DNA from: Ricinus communis
Taxonomy: Eukaryota; Streptophyta; Magnoliopsida; Malpighiales; Euphorbiaceae
DNA: 64,000 nt
NCBI RefSeq assembly: GCF_019578655.1
Contig: NC_063260.1
Coordinates: 9,364,501-9,428,500, forward strand
Direction: 5' to 3'
The notes under the pieces: model-generated
Seen by the model: the letters and a program-made list of their open reading frames with translations, nothing else
What the model was told of the DNA's origin: nothing
The model's database searches: none
Translations under genes and position numbers: made by a program
Part shown: positions 22,906 to 36,885 of the stretch, piece after piece
How the letters are laid out: each line of letters starts with the position of its first letter
Numbering within the stretch: position 1 is the stretch's first letter

Positions 22906-23330
22906 TGTTGGGCCTTTAATTATTTACAGGCCCAACCCAATAAAAGTCTAATCCATTAGGAGCTTATTATTTTAATTAATTAATTTTTACAATTATAAAA
23001 AAGCGAAAGATAGAAAGTGGCAAAAGATATGAGAGCATAATCTCAATTAGCATAAAGTCAATAACTATTTGGCACTCTAACTCTCCAAATAGCATAGAGG
23101 TATATCCCCAAGGAAAGAGGGGCATATATCTCCAAGTAACTGTTTGCCAGTGCTGAGAAAAGAAGAGCATATTGCAAAACAAATGGAAACTTAGGAGCTC
23201 TATAAATACATAAAGAATCAACAATCATGTGGATTTCGACCAACAATTATCACCATCGACCGATAAAATTTAAAGTTATTCAATATAAATTCTCTTTAAA
23301 TGCTTGTTTTTAAAGTTTTGATTTCCAACA
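22906..23330 (+). mobile_element. Possible solo LTR
   Basis: It opens with TGTTGGGCCTTTAATTA, contains a TATA-like CTCTATAAATAC near 23194, and closes with TTTCCAACA. These are LTR-like features. However, flanking 5-bp sequences do not match and no primer-binding site follows, so the call is weak. Confidence 0.3.
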
Positions 23331-23813
23331 AACTATTGTTAATTGTTATTTATGCATGTTAATTTGTTCACATTTCATTCAACGCTAGTTATTCAAATAT
23401 ATTTTTCAGTAAGTAAAATATAAAATTTTTAATTTATATATTTATATTTATTTTTATAAAATGACATTCAATTTCTTACGATCTTTTTTTAAAATTTAAG
23501 CAAACTGTCAAGAGAATTTAAGAATTTATCGATTTTGATTAGAAAATTATTACTAATATAGTTAATTACAATCAATTCATATATCTATAGATGTAGGCGC
23601 TCAACATTTTTATTTTTCTTGATTAGAGAGGTATGGGCTTAGAAGAGAATGAAGGAATAGTGGATGGGCCATTTCAATGAATAAAACTATCATAAGCTAG
23701 AGTAAGTTATAATTGGGCATGAAATGGGCTTCCATTTCTTTCCTTATTTATTTATTTGTTTGTTGTTAACGAGATTTGAACCTTTCATTTTCAAAAAAGA
23801 TAATATACTTTGT
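23331..23813. other. AT-rich intergenic DNA
   Basis: No gene is seen. GAGATTTGAACC near 23771 resembles an inverted Pol III B box, but no A box could be found at the right distance. Confidence 0.35.
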
Positions 23814-24160
23814 ATTTATTATTAAAATTAAATTTTTAAGATTTTCAATTTCAACGTTATATTTTATAATTATAGCGATAATTAAAAATAACTGAGTGAA
23901 TATCAGAATTGTTGACTTATCGCATTATTAAGATATTATTGTTTAAATATATAAAATTATTTTTTTTACTTTAAAATTTTATTAATCTTGTGTACTTAAA
24001 TTAAAATATTTTATTAATTAGAATGCTAAGCCAATCTTCTTTTTCATTGTTTTCAGAGTTCATATTATATATCAATAAATTTTATTAGTAATTTCACTTG
24101 AATTATTAAAATACGATGAGTTAAAAATTTAAAATTTACATGCTAAATCAAATAACAAAT
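23814..24160. mobile_element. Near-palindromic MITE, copy B
   Basis: A shorter, more diverged relative of 7931-8356 and 53291-53716. The left arm has ATTTATTATTAAAATTAAAT and the right arm ends ACATGCTAAATCAAATAACA. The inner blocks AAGATATTATTGTTTAAATA and TACTTAAATTAAAATATTTT are inverted relatives. Confidence 0.6.
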
Positions 24161-25434
24161 CAACAATATAAGATTTGTTTGCAAGTAAATTCTTCTTTCA
24201 TTCATGGAATGCTCGTGGCTTAAGGAATAACCATTTATTTATATTAGTTATAAAAGTAAAAACTCACTTTTAACATTATTGAAGACTTAAACTTAAAATC
24301 TCTATTTCTAAGAAAATAAACACTTTTGCTATTTAGTTTAGACTTCATTGTACTTTTGCCTATCTCTTATAAACTTACTTCTTTGACTGTTTTAATATAT
24401 ATTTAATTTATAAGACTGCAATCAGCATGGGGAGCATATTATGGTTTAGCTTTGAAACACACCAAGCCTGTATAGGAGAGGGCATATTTAAAGTTGCATG
24501 TAAATCTAGCTTTAACTGATGCATAAGCTAGTCCCTCAATTTCTTATATCATTTGAAAAATAATAATTGACTGTTACAATTAATTCCAGAGCATGCAAAT
24601 GTTGGTACATCTTTTGACATAATTGTTAGGAAAAAAGACTTGCATAAACTGACCCTAGTAACTAAACACACACCTTTTATTTAATGGAGTTGCAGTACTA
24701 TCTTACTATACCTTATCAAAGCTGAACTGCAGCAGCCTAATTTTCTATTCAGAATCATCTTTAGGTTGTCCTAAACTCTTTACTGTTCCTTTGTGTTATG
24801 TTATGAATTGCCTAATTTGGATAAAAGGGAAATTTATATAAAAGAGGGTAGAGGGGATTTAGCACGCTTAGGAAAGTGAAATCTGTGCTTGGAGTACATA
24901 TTGCTTTTGTCTCCTTTTTATCAGTAAAAACTCTCAATATCACATGAGAGCAAAACAAGACTTGCTGTTTCTTGTAAATCTAAGCATAAAATTGATGAAG
25001 ATAAATTTATTAGCAAATGAAAGTAGGAAAACAAGTAGATTTCCGAGTGATTATATCCGTTTAGGTACTAAAAACAACTTGTTCTTTCTTTTAAGAAAAG
25101 GGTAATCGTTAAAAGCTTTTGAGGAGTCATTAAAAATGACCAAACTTTCAACAGTACTGTACTACGATTGGAATGAACCCACTCAAATGACAATTTAAGT
25201 CTTCTTGATGACATCCATCTGTAATGGGTGACTAGATATTTAATCCAGGAGAGGCTAAAGCTAACTTCTTTTTGTATATCCAAGAGCATAGCTGTATAGA
25301 GTTCATTGTGTCAATTGACACCACTGAATTATAGGAAAACTCAGGAAATCCTTGTAATTTATATGTATTTTCATCTTTGGCTTCAGGGATATTTTAACTT
25401 TAAACTCAGAAAATCTTTATTACGCATTAACCAT
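24161..25434. other. Intergenic DNA
   Basis: No convincing coding frame. Short open frames are not supported by any recognisable motif. Confidence 0.35.
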
Positions 25435-25439
25435 TAATC

Positions 25440-25562
25440 TTAACTATCTCTTATTCTCTCTTTTCTTGTTCCACAGTACACAACAGTGCCGCTCTCTTCT
25501 TTTTTTTTTTTCTTTCTATAACACACAATGCTGCTATTCACAACAGCTCTCTTCTTCAGGTG
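25440..25562 (+). other. Candidate untranslated exon with splice donor
   Basis: A CT-rich leader-like stretch ends in CTTCTTCAG followed by GTGAGTTTTC, a strong donor match. No coding frame follows. It could be a 5'-untranslated exon of a downstream transcript (the TCP gene is 9 kb away) or of a non-coding RNA. There is no direct evidence of expression. Confidence 0.25.
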
Positions 25563-27156
25563 AGTTTTCTTCATCGCTGCAGCTTTATTTATTTATTTTT
25601 TCTTAATCTTGTGATAATTATGAAAATATTTTGATTGTTAGTTTTAGAAGTGAAAGTAATCATGTCATGTGATTTTTTTAGCTTTTGTTTTTTGGTATTT
25701 TATAATTTGTTATTACTTTTGCTAATTCTTTTTTTAATGAATTTTATTTGTATTATTATTTATAGGACATAAAAAACTTTTGTTAATCTCGTATTAATTA
25801 ATTAAGATCATCAAAAAACAATATTATTAATATTTACAGGTTAATGTGTAAGTATTAAAATGACATCAAACAACCAACTTGTACTGAGCTGAAAGAATTG
25901 GCTCAAAATAATTTAGTGCCATTTATATTTAGTAGATTTTGGTCTCTTCTATCTTAAAAGAACTGGCATGATATTAATTCTTTAATGATAACCATACAAT
26001 TAACTGATCCGTGCTCAACTCTACTTTAATTATGAAGTAAAAAAAAGTCGAGAATTAAACTGAATTATTAATTACTTCTTCTAATTACTGAATGACAATA
26101 TGCTCAAAGCCTTTTCTATTGAAGAGTCTATTTATCTCTTTAATTCCCTTCAAACTCCTACCCATAACTTTATGATTCAGGCATGCAAAGGCATTATATG
26201 TTACCGTATTCTTTTAACTTTTTACCAAATGTGTGAATTGCTTCTCAATCAAATTTATAACAATTTTATGATGAAATGAAGTGACTAAAGGATGCAGAAG
26301 AATTTAAAGTTTGTCCCCTTTGGCAAGCATGCTTAAATTTCCTTGTACGTACATAAAAAGAAAAAGGATAAATAGCATTTCTTATAACTATTATATTACA
26401 ATATATATATATATATATATAACATGAAACTGTATAATTAGAAGTGATGTGGACAAAACAATGCAAGTGATTGAAAGTAGGACCCAACTATAAGAACTGC
26501 AAATCTGAAATTTACTATCACATCAACCTTACAACGATCAATACATCTGTTCATCACCTTCTCCAATTAATGGCATAGGCAATTAAGGATAGATGGGAAG
26601 AAGGGTTTCAGAGGGGTAGAGCAATACCCATGTGAAAATCTTATCTGTTTCTTCTGCATATTGTTTTCTGTTTTTCTTTTTTCTTTTAGGATCATGGGAG
26701 TGTTAAAGGACAATTTTACACGCACCTCAATTAGTTCACCTCCCAAAATAAGTTTAATGGCATATATCCATATATAATCGAGGAGATATATATCATGCTT
26801 GCTTATCAATTTGGAGCATTCTTATTTGGTCAAACATATACATATATAAATTGATAAATAATTGTTTATATTTTAAATAATACAGTATATATTAATCATC
26901 TAACATCAAAATATAAAATATTTAATTTATGTTTATGTATGTATATACGAATGCATGCATATTGTACATACTTTTCCCTTCTTCTCTCTTTAATTTTAAA
27001 TATTGGAACTGCTGTTTACTTATCATTTAGTTATGTCAAATAAATATTCTTAATAACTCTTATTTATATAATAAATTAATAGATAATTGATATATATTTA
27101 TTATTTTTAAATAATAAAATATATATATTAATTATTCAATACTAAAATATAAATCA

Positions 27157-27205
<49 letters not shown>

Positions 27206-28439
27206 CTCTTCTATTAATTATTGGTATATACACTAAATTTATATAAGGGTTATTCTACCTCAAAAGTTAGCCCATAAAAGAAGAAAAAGAAAACCTAGAA
27301 ACAAGAAAAGGTGAACAAGCTATAAAAGAAAAAGAAAGAAAAAGTGAGCGGAGAGCAAAGCAAAGATCAATGCAGGCAGTGAATTATGCAAGGATGGCAG
27401 AGAAAGTTAAACTGCACATCACCTGTGTCATAAAATTATTAGACAAACAAAACAACAATAAGACTTTCTGTTTTACTCTATGTTTTCTTCTTGTGACTTT
27501 CCCTAATTTATTATCCCCTTTTCTCTTTTCCCTTTTTTTTTTTTTTTTTTCTTCTTTTCAATATAACCCCACAATACGTTCTATTCTAGCATGGATATAT
27601 ATTAGTTCCATTTGAAAAATTTAAAATCGTCTTCCACTGCATACCCCTTGTGCGTATATGATACTAAGTACCAACACTTAGCTAGCAAGTTTTGCTTAAA
27701 AAGCTTAGTGTATGACATTCACAGTAGAAGGATGGCAATAATGGCGATGACGAAACGGTGTTTATAGTTATTATATTTTGTACGAGCTATAAACAGCATT
27801 GTCATGTTGCTTCTGGTTTTTGTAGGATAGAAGCATATATTTCTGGATATTCTTCTCAAATCAAATTATGTAACTGAATAAGCTCCAATTATTATTGTAC
27901 ATAGAACTCCAATTAAGCAAATCTTCATGCTGAGTAAACCTGATTTTATGGTGATATTAGATATAGAGAAGCATGGGTTTTAGTTACTGGAAAGAAGGAA
28001 ACATATAACTGATTTATATATGTACAGTTCAAAACAGTAATAACACCAGAAAATGTTGACTTAATGCATCTATATTTGTAGCCCATGTGCATGCTACAGT
28101 TCTAAATCGTAACATATATGTACTAAATTTATTAACTTCAGGTAATGTAGATATTAGTTGAGGCTGTAAGCAATTAATATCAGAGCAGGCTGTTCAAAAA
28201 AAGAATTAATATTGTGCAGCTACTTTAGGTTAGCGACTAAGATGAATGTGTCTTTTCAAAGAGCTAGGTTCTTATGTAATTACTCTGTATATAGTAAAGT
28301 TAAGAACTTGTGCAAATTCTTAGTCACTGTTTGGAAAATTGAGATGGAAACTATAGTTTCTGATTCAATAACCAGCAGTTGTCAGAAATTTAAAACTTTT
28401 CTTTCTTGATGGTTCATCTAATACTGGTACTTCAAGCTT
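25563..28439. other. AT-rich intergenic DNA with (TA)n tracts
   Basis: (TA)n runs lie at about 26400-26420 and 27160-27202, and a T tract at 27530-27550. A dispersed AT-rich motif (TTTATTATTTTTAAATAATA-like) recurs at about 26850 and 27080. No gene is supported. Confidence 0.4.
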
Positions 28440-28740
28440 TTGGATAGATTATCCTTTGGGCAAAGGTGCATTTTTACCCCCTATATTTGATGCGAGGAGC
28501 ACATTTGCCCTTTATCTATTTTAGGCACAATTATATGCTCTTAAACTATTAAAGAATTATCATCCAAGAACCTCTTTTAAATTAAAATTTAACGGAGTTA
28601 ATTTCCTATGTTATCTATGAGCTGAAGAAGAAAATGAGGTTCATGTTGACACCTCATCTAACCTTTCTTTGTCTTCTTTATCATTCAAAAGTAAAAAAGA
28701 AAACAAAGATAAAGATAAGTAGGTGGACCACTGTCAAATC
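28440..28740. repeat. Candidate non-autonomous transposon end
   Basis: The stretch reads like a transposon terminus of the 'GGGCAAAGGTGCATTTTTAC ... ACATTTGCCCTTTATC' type, followed by AACGGAGTTAATTTCC and a GA-rich patch. The opposite terminus was not found, so the element is unclassified. Confidence 0.35.
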
Positions 28741-29820
28741 CTTTGCCTTTAACAACCACCACTACCAACGACATTAACCATCTCAAATAGAGTCTATCTT
28801 TTTCTCAGTATCAAATTATTTCTTTGTGTTTTTGCTCCTCCTCCCCCTTTAGTAGTGCGACATTAGTTTCAACCTGTCTAGAAAGGCAAAAGATGGAGAA
28901 CTTATTATGAAGTTGGGATCTCATATTATGAAAAATGATGGAGGGATTGATATTAACAGCTAAGTTGATGGATTCTAGTCGAGTAAATTAAGAAACTTAG
29001 CTTCTTCTTTTGGTCATAAACAATCTAAAACGTCATTGATGGTGTATGATCAGGTACATCTTATTAGATTAACTGAGCTTGATTCTATAGCTCAATAAAT
29101 AAAAACTCTTGAATCTTTGATGGTAGAAGAGAACTAGACCGTGTTTTTATTTTTATTTTTTTGTTATTTTGAGGTTAGATCTTTATAAGTTTTTAGGTTT
29201 AAAAAGGTGGAATTTTTTGTGTGTTTTTATTGTTTGGATCTAATGCTAGGGTTTTTGATTTTCATGCAAAACAAAATAAACCCATATCTCTAATGTCTGA
29301 TTTATGGAAGATGGGTGTTAGCTGGATTGATAGAATTTTTGGCTAAGAAATTCAAGTGGGTTTGTGTCTAATGAAACTGTTTTGACCAGTTAGCCACGTT
29401 CTATAAAATTGTGTCTAATGAAATTCTGAGAAGGGTTTGTTTGGCATTTATGACCTTGGGGATGTTTCATTTAAGAGTGTTATTTTACGTTGATTACAAA
29501 TCTATGTTTGAGAAGTGCAGCATCTATTTTCACATTCTGACGGCATCATGATCCCATGCATATTGCATAAATTAGACTTGGAAATATATATATATACATA
29601 TGCTCAATTTCTTAGCATAGACCTCTGATGTCACCTTACATTAGCATAATAAATGTCCTCAGTTTCTTAGCATAAAAAGAATCCATGTTCCTCAGTTTTT
29701 TTTTCTTTTGGGGCCAAACATGTTCCTCAGTTTCTTAGCATAAATCCATGATTTCATATCGTACGAGTCAAATGACACGCTGAAAAGCCATTAACGCCAA
29801 GGTTAAAAGTTAGTCACCAC

Positions 29821-29858
<38 letters not shown>

Positions 29859-32800
29859 CTAACCACCTTTTATCAATAATTGAAAATTTTAAAACTCTGT
29901 ATATATTAATTGGATCGATTTGATTAATTTATAAAACTGAATCTAAACGTCGGTTAGAAAGAGAACTAAATTTTGCTAAATTTTAGTCAGCTGAGTCTTA
30001 AAATTACAGAAAAAGAAGAGTTTTCAGAATTGCTGAAAATAAATCAAATTGAGAAATGTGATTGGAGCAATAAAACAAGAATTATATTAGAACTCTTTAA
30101 CATATTTACTTTACATGTGATTAAAGTGATTGAAAATGGTTCACTACAAAATAAGAAGGAAAAAGAATGAGACAAATAAAATAAATAATAATTTTGATAT
30201 TCTAGTGAGATGATTTTACAAAATAATGGTAGACAAAACTTCTGTAGAGACAAATCATATTTATGTTTATTGTACTAACATAATCAATAATCGATAATCG
30301 TTAATACATTAAAATAAAATACCCAAACTGAAAATTGAAAAATTTATTTTGAAACTAATTAAAGTTTATCTATTCGATTCAATTATTCAATTTGATGCTC
30401 AGCCTTATTAAGACTAAAGGGTTTCCTTCTTTCTTTTTTTTGTTTTATACAATTGAAAAAATTTATTATTTTTAACTCTTAGTTTATTACACCCAATTGT
30501 TAGGTTGAATTATACATATAAAATAATTATAAGATATTTCCAATAATAATTTAGTTAATAGATAGAAGGCAACCAAGTTATTTCCAATAAATAACTTGAA
30601 TAATGTGATACTTTAATTTTGTCTATAAAGGGGTATATATCTCTCTTTTCGGCCACTATTTTATGGAAACAGTAAGGGCAGAATAGCTACTACGAGCGAA
30701 CATACAGTTGAGATTGGTTATATACTAATTCTGCTCTATTTCTATTCCAGTTAAGGATATTATATTATGTAGCTGCTAATAAAAAAAGATCTCAAATCTC
30801 AAGAAGATGTCCACTGGAGATATTACTTTTAAACGATCTCATCATACTTGAAAAAGAATTTCTCAAAAAAGAAATGTGAGAAAAGTTAATTGTTAAGTAT
30901 CAAGCTAACTATAAAAGCTTGGTGAGTGTCTGGAATATGGGACCATTATTAATTTGGCAATAATAATGGATGGCTTTAGATCAGGAGATCAGAACATATT
31001 AGAAACCTTTTTCTACTGTTCTTCTTGAGATGCCCGCCACTGCTTGTTTATACACTGATCACGCAAAGATATAAGTGTTATCATCTGTCTCTTTCGCCCA
31101 CTGTGAACGAGCACCAGTCATCAACCCCATTTCTCTCTCATGGCTAAATACGGCCGAAAGAGGCAAAAATTAATTGAGTTGCAAGAAGGGAAAAATAGCA
31201 TTACAACTCCTTAAGGTTTAACACATAAAACACTTCGGTCCCGGATTCTCAAAAAATACTTTTCATGGTTGTAACTACTTGTTTGAGGATATATGAGAAA
31301 TTGTCTACTTTAGATGATTTTCTGAAAGATTAATGATTATATTCTCCAAAAGACTACATTTTGTAACTTCTGATTTTACTTTTACATAATGCCTTTTAGA
31401 GGCCTACCATCTTAAATGTTTGCAGGAAGTTGTTTTTCATTAGAATATTATGATGATACTTCCCGCCTCTGTCGAATGGACCAGGATGCCACAAGCTCAC
31501 AAACTTATTCATATTTTGTCCTTAAACCATCATACAATTATGAATAGGGTTTTGCTTTAAAAATATTTGTATGAACCCATTTCATATCACATAAAAACAA
31601 CAGGCTTCCTAATTTTATCTCCTATATGGACTAAAGAGCTTCTCAAATTTAGCATGTTTGATTATGGATTTTTTTTCCAACTCCAAAAATAGAATATCAA
31701 ATGCATCTTATGTGATTAAATTCGTCCTTTTATATATATAGTTAGTCAAATTATTCCTTATTTTGATGTGAGATTTGATTTATTTTTACACCTCCACTTA
31801 GAAACTTGTCATCTTAATTACTTATCAAGAACTGTTCTTTGTCTGAACATTTTTGTCTCGATAATCACTCTTCATCCTTATTATATGGTTTTTTTGAGCT
31901 AAATTATTACAACAGGGCTTGACATAAGTATGGGAAATTTAAATTTCTCATTTCTCGTGTGTTAGATTAATGCACTTTTTGAGTGACAAAAAAATAATGT
32001 ACCATTCGTGTAAAATCAGAAACGTTCGATGAATTAATTTTAATTGATAAAAAAATGGTATAGCATAAAACTTGGAATACTAAAATGTTGTGTATCACTT
32101 TTGTATATACATTTCAATTTGAGAGGCATGTTAGTCATTTCATCCATTATGACAATTATATGAACATTATTCATCGCCACTGAGGATAATACTTTAAAAT
32201 TAGGGATGAAAGTGTTTTTTGGGTTAACCCTCAGGCACTTGGCTGTAATTTTCCCTCGGAAGAAAACAACTCTTCTCTTTCTTTTATGTTCTCTACTGAA
32301 TCCATGTCTCCCAAAACTATTAGTGATAGGTGTATTTCACACCTTTATTTTTCCTTTTTTTCACCAGAAATTTAAAAGAAAAAGAATTAAAAGCATAATT
32401 TAATCGTGGGTTTGACATAATTTTTCCTTCTACTGTTTTAACTTTTCAATCTATAGTCCTCCACCGCTCTTTGATAACAGATAGAATTATTTATTGAATT
32501 AAAAATTAGGGTAATTAGGGTTCAGAGTTTCAGATTCTTTTTTGTTGCTTCTACTAAAATGGAAATCTCTGTACAAAGATCTGAAACTATTAGATTGATG
32601 CATGTAATGGAATTTTAGCTACTACATCAACCTGTTACCATAAGTCTATTATCATGGCATATTCTTACTTTACAGAGAAATATTTCAGGGTTTCTCAATA
32701 CCTTTTCTTTCTTCTCCCCAAGAAAATGCAGACGATCTTTCTTCATGTTCATTTACAAGTAAAAATGACAGATTTACAGTTTTGGGAGGCAGCAATTAGA

Positions 32801-33965
32801 ATTGCTTTTATATCCAGTAAATTTGAGAAAAGTGAAAGCTGCTACCATAAGCAAAATGTCTGGGTTGCACGCAAAGTTCATGCCCTATTCCCACAAATTT
32901 CTTCTTATATTTTCTCTTAATACACTTCCATACATCAGGGATTTTCACAGGATGATTCTTCTTGCCTGAACAATTGCCTCTTGAAATTTTGTTTGCTTTG
33001 CAGAAAGAGTCGGCCCAACAAGAGAATATAGATATATAAGGTAGGGAAGGAGAGAATGCTGAAGGAGTACTTATCACCGCCGCAACTAGTCACTCTCATG
33101 CTTCAACTTATTCGGCAGCTGATCCACCGCCAAGCCTCTCAAATCACTAATTTCCTTATCATTGAACAAGGTGAAAGCAAAATAAGCTTTTCAAAGAAGA
33201 AAGAAAGAAGGAGAAGAAGAAGAAGAAGTAAAAATGCATACGTTTCCTTTCTGTTTTCTCTCTAAAACCAGCGTGCTGTAAGCCTTTATGACTCTAACCC
33301 CATTAAAGATTGAGAAAGAAAGGGAGAGTTATTTTCCATTTTACATTGCTAAATTGGCTGTGTCAGCTGTTAGGTATCAATACTTCAACTTGCTCCATGC
33401 ATATCCCTCTGCAGAGAAAAAGTTTGGGGTGGTCCTGTTTCTTGGTGGATGTATGTTGTGTATATATTAGGATGGTCCCTCACCTACAAGGTGTGTAGTC
33501 CCTTGAATAGTCATCATATATACACATCAAGATGGCAATATATATTGTTTTTGCAGTATATCTACACCACAACTTTTATGTTCTTGGTCTGTCTTAATTT
33601 TCCTTGACTTATTAGGTGATTCATAATTAATATGCATTTTAAACTTTTTTTTCCAAGAATTTTGAATGCCATTCAAACTAACTTGTAATCTGACAGTTCT
33701 AGAGAGGACTTCAGAATACCAACTAATTGAAAAAACTGATCGGTTCATCTAGTGAATGTTCTTGGTCATTACTGATGATTAGCATACAGTGTCATCTTAG
33801 AATTAGGGTTCTTTTTTTCTTTTTTCTTGTTTCCTATGTCAATTTTTGCTCAAAGCATGCATCGTTCGACCATGTGACAAGGGATTCAGGCACCAAACCT
33901 TTTTTGTAGTTGTCGATAAAGCATGACTCACAACTTTTTAAAAAACGTTTCAGAATAATGGTCCC

Positions 33966-34006
<41 letters not shown>

Positions 34007-34847
34007 TTGCGTATGCCTTTGCTTTGCCTGTGTTGAAGTTGAAGCAAAACAGCATTAAATAGCAACAAGCCATTGTATTATCCCACAATTTGACACACCA
34101 TATAAATATACATATTTTTCATCTTAATCTTAGGATAGATTAGTCCTAACAAATATTTCATTGAGACAATGATTGCTCAACATGCGTGATAAAGAAAAAT
34201 GATAAGATATTGACTAGCATATTTATTTGACCGATGCCGAGTTGTGCCACGTGGCGCAACAGATGCCATTGCTTTTCCTTTACGTCTTCCCTGTGGAGCA
34301 TGGTCGGTTGAATTCCGGCATCTTCCTTTCTCAAAATGCTTCAATTCACCAATAAGTTTATTCTGTGCAATTAAAGCAACAAACTTAGCTCTACTCTAGC
34401 CCCTTGTATGCAGCTTGATTGAATTCATTGCTTAAATTTCAGAAAGGTACCCACAAAGGGAGTGCAAGATCTATACCTTTCTATACACGGTGTAAGTCCA
34501 ATTTCAAGCCTAAATCTTATTATAATTTTTCCTTTAGGAACTATTTCTTCACTATACCAGTGTACTATATGCACAGTACAGTAGCACATGACTGCTAATT
34601 TATCAAGTTTTTCTTCTTCGTATCATGTCCCTCATAAGCATCTAGAAACAATCGGATATTGTTATTTCAATTCTCCTTTCAGTATATATCTTTGGTTGAT
34701 AAATATCAAAAGGGTTTAAGTTTCCATAAAATACTAGATGTTGCCCATGTTTCATCAGCAATTACTCTTCTTGAATTTTCTTCATACTTGCATGTACTGC
34801 TAGCCTGTGTTGATTAATTAAGATCTTCCCTTTTCTCCCCCTTCAAG
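28741..34847. other. Long intergenic region upstream of the TCP gene
   Basis: No protein gene is supported. It holds (TA)n tracts (29823-29856, 33969-33999), a GAA-rich tract (about 33196-33230) and a short exon-like stretch (about 33004-33168) bounded by TTTGCAG and GGTGAAAG with a stop-interrupted frame. A CACGTG G-box lies at about 34250. Distal TCP promoter elements may lie here. Confidence 0.4.
29603..29742 (+). repeat. Short interspersed direct repeats
   Basis: CTCAGTTTCTTAGCATA or a one-base variant occurs at 29603, 29658 and 29726, with a partial CCTCAGTTTTT near 29692. Units are spaced 55-68 bp. It looks like a degenerate minisatellite. Confidence 0.65.
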
Positions 34848-35060
34848 ATGAAGAACTGGGGTTTGGACAGATCTAGTGCTAAGACTATATTTTATCTGAT
34901 TGCTCTCTCTTTAATCTCTTCTCTTGATGAATCTGAAGCAGACTTTGTGCGTCAAGGCGTGTTGAATAATTGCAGAGAGTGTTCACCTTCGCTACTGGAG
35001 AGTTATGTTAAACCTACTGCTTCAGGTACTTATGCACCAATGATGAGAGACGTAAGATGA
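34848..35060 (+). CDS. Possible upstream ORF overlapping the TCP start
   Basis: A 70-codon frame starts at an ATG in a CT-rich context (CCCCCTTCAAGATGAAG) and ends at the TGA that overlaps the TCP start codon as ATGA (35057-35060). It begins [10 protein letters not shown] and ends MMRDVR, with a hydrophobic stretch at about residues 14-25. It resembles no family I recognise. Such an overlap would allow termination-reinitiation and could damp TCP translation. The frame also contains GCAG and CAGGTACT splice-like sites, so part of it may instead be intronic. Confidence 0.35.
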   Translation: MKNWGLDRSSAKTIFYLIALSLISSLDESEADFVRQGVLNNCRECSPSLLESYVKPTASGTYAPMMRDVR

Positions 35061-36190
35061 TTAATAATTCAAAAGAGGAGGATTCTCCAACGAAAAAGGA
35101 GGGGAGTACAAGAGATCATGGCAAGATCACTAGCAAAGCTTCTTCATCTACCTCAACACCATGGTTAAGATTGAAGGATCCGAGAATTGTTCGTGTTTCG
35201 CGTGCTTTTGGAGGAAAGGACAGGCACAGCAAAGTCTGCACAATAAGGGGATTAAGAGACAGGAGAGTTAGACTTTCTGTTCCTACAGCAATCCAGTTGT
35301 ATGATCTTCAAGATAAGCTTGGTCTTAATCAGCCTAGCAAGGTTGTTGATTGGTTGCTTAACGCTGCGAAACATGAAATTGATGAACTCCCTCCACTTCC
35401 AATGCCACCAATGAATTTTGGCCTGAACCATCAAATGCTAAGTTCTCACGAACTTGGTGCTTCACAATCTAACAAAGAAGGGTTCAAGGTGAATAGTAGT
35501 AGCATCAATTGGGACGATCAAGGTGGATTAACCAGACCAAATTTTTGGAATAGTGATGCACTCTTGAGGGGTAAGTCAAAAGAAGTTGCAAGAGATTCAG
35601 TCAATGAGAAAGAAAATTGGACCAAAAGAAATGAAGAAGACGAACAAGAAAGCAATGAAGAAGGCAATAACAGTGGTCGTACTCAAGTTCCATTAAGCAG
35701 TACTTCTCTCTTTCCTAGAGCTACTCATTCTTCCACATGGGCAGCCGGCTTTATAAACAATCCAATGCCATATGGTTCCTTCCTTCAATTAGAACATCCA
35801 AATTTCCCATTTTCTCACATGGGAAGCCATGCATTTTCAAATCAAACAGATGATTTACACAACCTAAATGCTGTGCCATTGCCCTCTACCTTGTCTCTAT
35901 CATCTGGTTCCCAGATTTTAGTATGCCCACCTGGAGTACCACAAACTTATTTGCCTTCACATGTTAATGCAGCTGCAGCAGAGATTGATCCAAGACAAAT
36001 GAACCACTTTCAGATGTTAGCATCAAGCACTCAAAACCTCTTTCCCAATTCACTTACGCCAAGTTCATACTCTATGAATCAATCAGCAAGACCTTTCCAT
36101 TTCAGCTTAACACCAAGGCTTTTCCATTCCCTCGACAGTGGAAATCAGCCTGATAGTAATAATAATAATAATAATAAAGATCAGCAGTAG
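35057..36190 (+). CDS. TCP13: TCP transcription factor, CIN class, TCP13-like
   Basis: The gene encodes a 377-residue plant-specific DNA-binding protein of the nucleus. The TCP domain spans about residues 47-105: the basic part ([20 protein letters not shown]) contacts GGNCCC-type sites, and the helix-loop-helix ([17 protein letters not shown] ... [11 protein letters not shown]) makes dimers. A TCP5/13/17-group signature follows, including LPPLPM after the domain, SQILVCP in the middle, and DPRQM-HFQM near the C-terminus. These proteins limit leaf cell proliferation and promote maturation; that role is family knowledge, not seen here. No miR319 target-like site was noticed, consistent with this subgroup. 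The C-terminus ends in a poly-Asn run encoded by an AAT microsatellite (36157-36176). Single coding exon. The start chosen is the first ATG in frame before the domain. Confidence 0.93.
   Translation: MINNSKEEDSPTKKEGSTRDHGKITSKASSSTSTPWLRLKDPRIVRVSRAFGGKDRHSKVCTIRGLRDRRVRLSVPTAIQLYDLQDKLGLNQPSKVVDWLLNAAKHEIDELPPLPMPPMNFGLNHQMLSSHELGASQSNKEGFKVNSSSINWDDQGGLTRPNFWNSDALLRGKSKEVARDSVNEKENWTKRNEEDEQESNEEGNNSGRTQVPLSSTSLFPRATHSSTWAAGFINNPMPYGSFLQLEHPNFPFSHMGSHAFSNQTDDLHNLNAVPLPSTLSLSSGSQILVCPPGVPQTYLPSHVNAAAAEIDPRQMNHFQMLASSTQNLFPNSLTPSSYSMNQSARPFHFSLTPRLFHSLDSGNQPDSNNNNNNKDQQ
36157..36176 (+). repeat. AAT microsatellite encoding poly-Asn in the TCP C-terminus
   Basis: Six AAT codons in a row give an Asn tract just before KDQQ and the stop. 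Its length probably varies between alleles. Confidence 0.85.
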
Positions 36191-36885
36191 TTTCCTTGTA
36201 AATGAAAATCATGAGTGGTGATACAAGGATTACAGCTCCACAGAAGCAACTTCATCCTTTCCAGGAGAAGCAAGAGTTAAAACTTCAATTTGATCTCCAA
36301 GATGAGAGAAAGAGGTACTGCTCATATATTTCAACTTATGAAATGCGTTCTACTTGTCCTCATTGTTAAAAGTGTTTGCTGGAGAAAAACCAAGTCTTCT
36401 GTGAAATGTGTTTACAGGAGTTATGATCATCTTATGTTTGGTTCTCTTAATTTTTGCTTCATTTGGGTTATTATCAATTCTTACCTAGGAGAGTTTCTAT
36501 TCTTTTTTTCCCTTTCTTCCCCTTTTTTTTTTTGGTTTTTTTTATAATGGTGTATGAATAGTTTGATACTTGTGAGAGGATTTTGAACTATCTTGATAAT
36601 TCATGTTCTGATCAGTGGCTGAATGACCAAAAGTGAGAGCTATTTGTACAGTCATAAACCTAAACGTAAGAATATAGCTATGCTTATTGCTTCTTTTTAT
36701 TACTTTAATTGTTTAGTAAGAACTTAAATGCTGTGCTCATGCTCAACATATTAGGTTCAAAGGAAAGAATAGTAAAAGACCGTCTGAAATATCTAGTAAT
36801 CTTACTACATTTATGTCATTGACAAGTCATTGTTTTGCTTCATATAATTGGTGGCTCACTTTCAAGTTTTCAATCATGAAATTGA
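36191..36885. other. TCP 3' untranslated region and flank
   Basis: T-rich sequence after the stop, including a long T tract at about 36520-36540, probably includes the 3' UTR. No other gene is seen. Confidence 0.4.
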
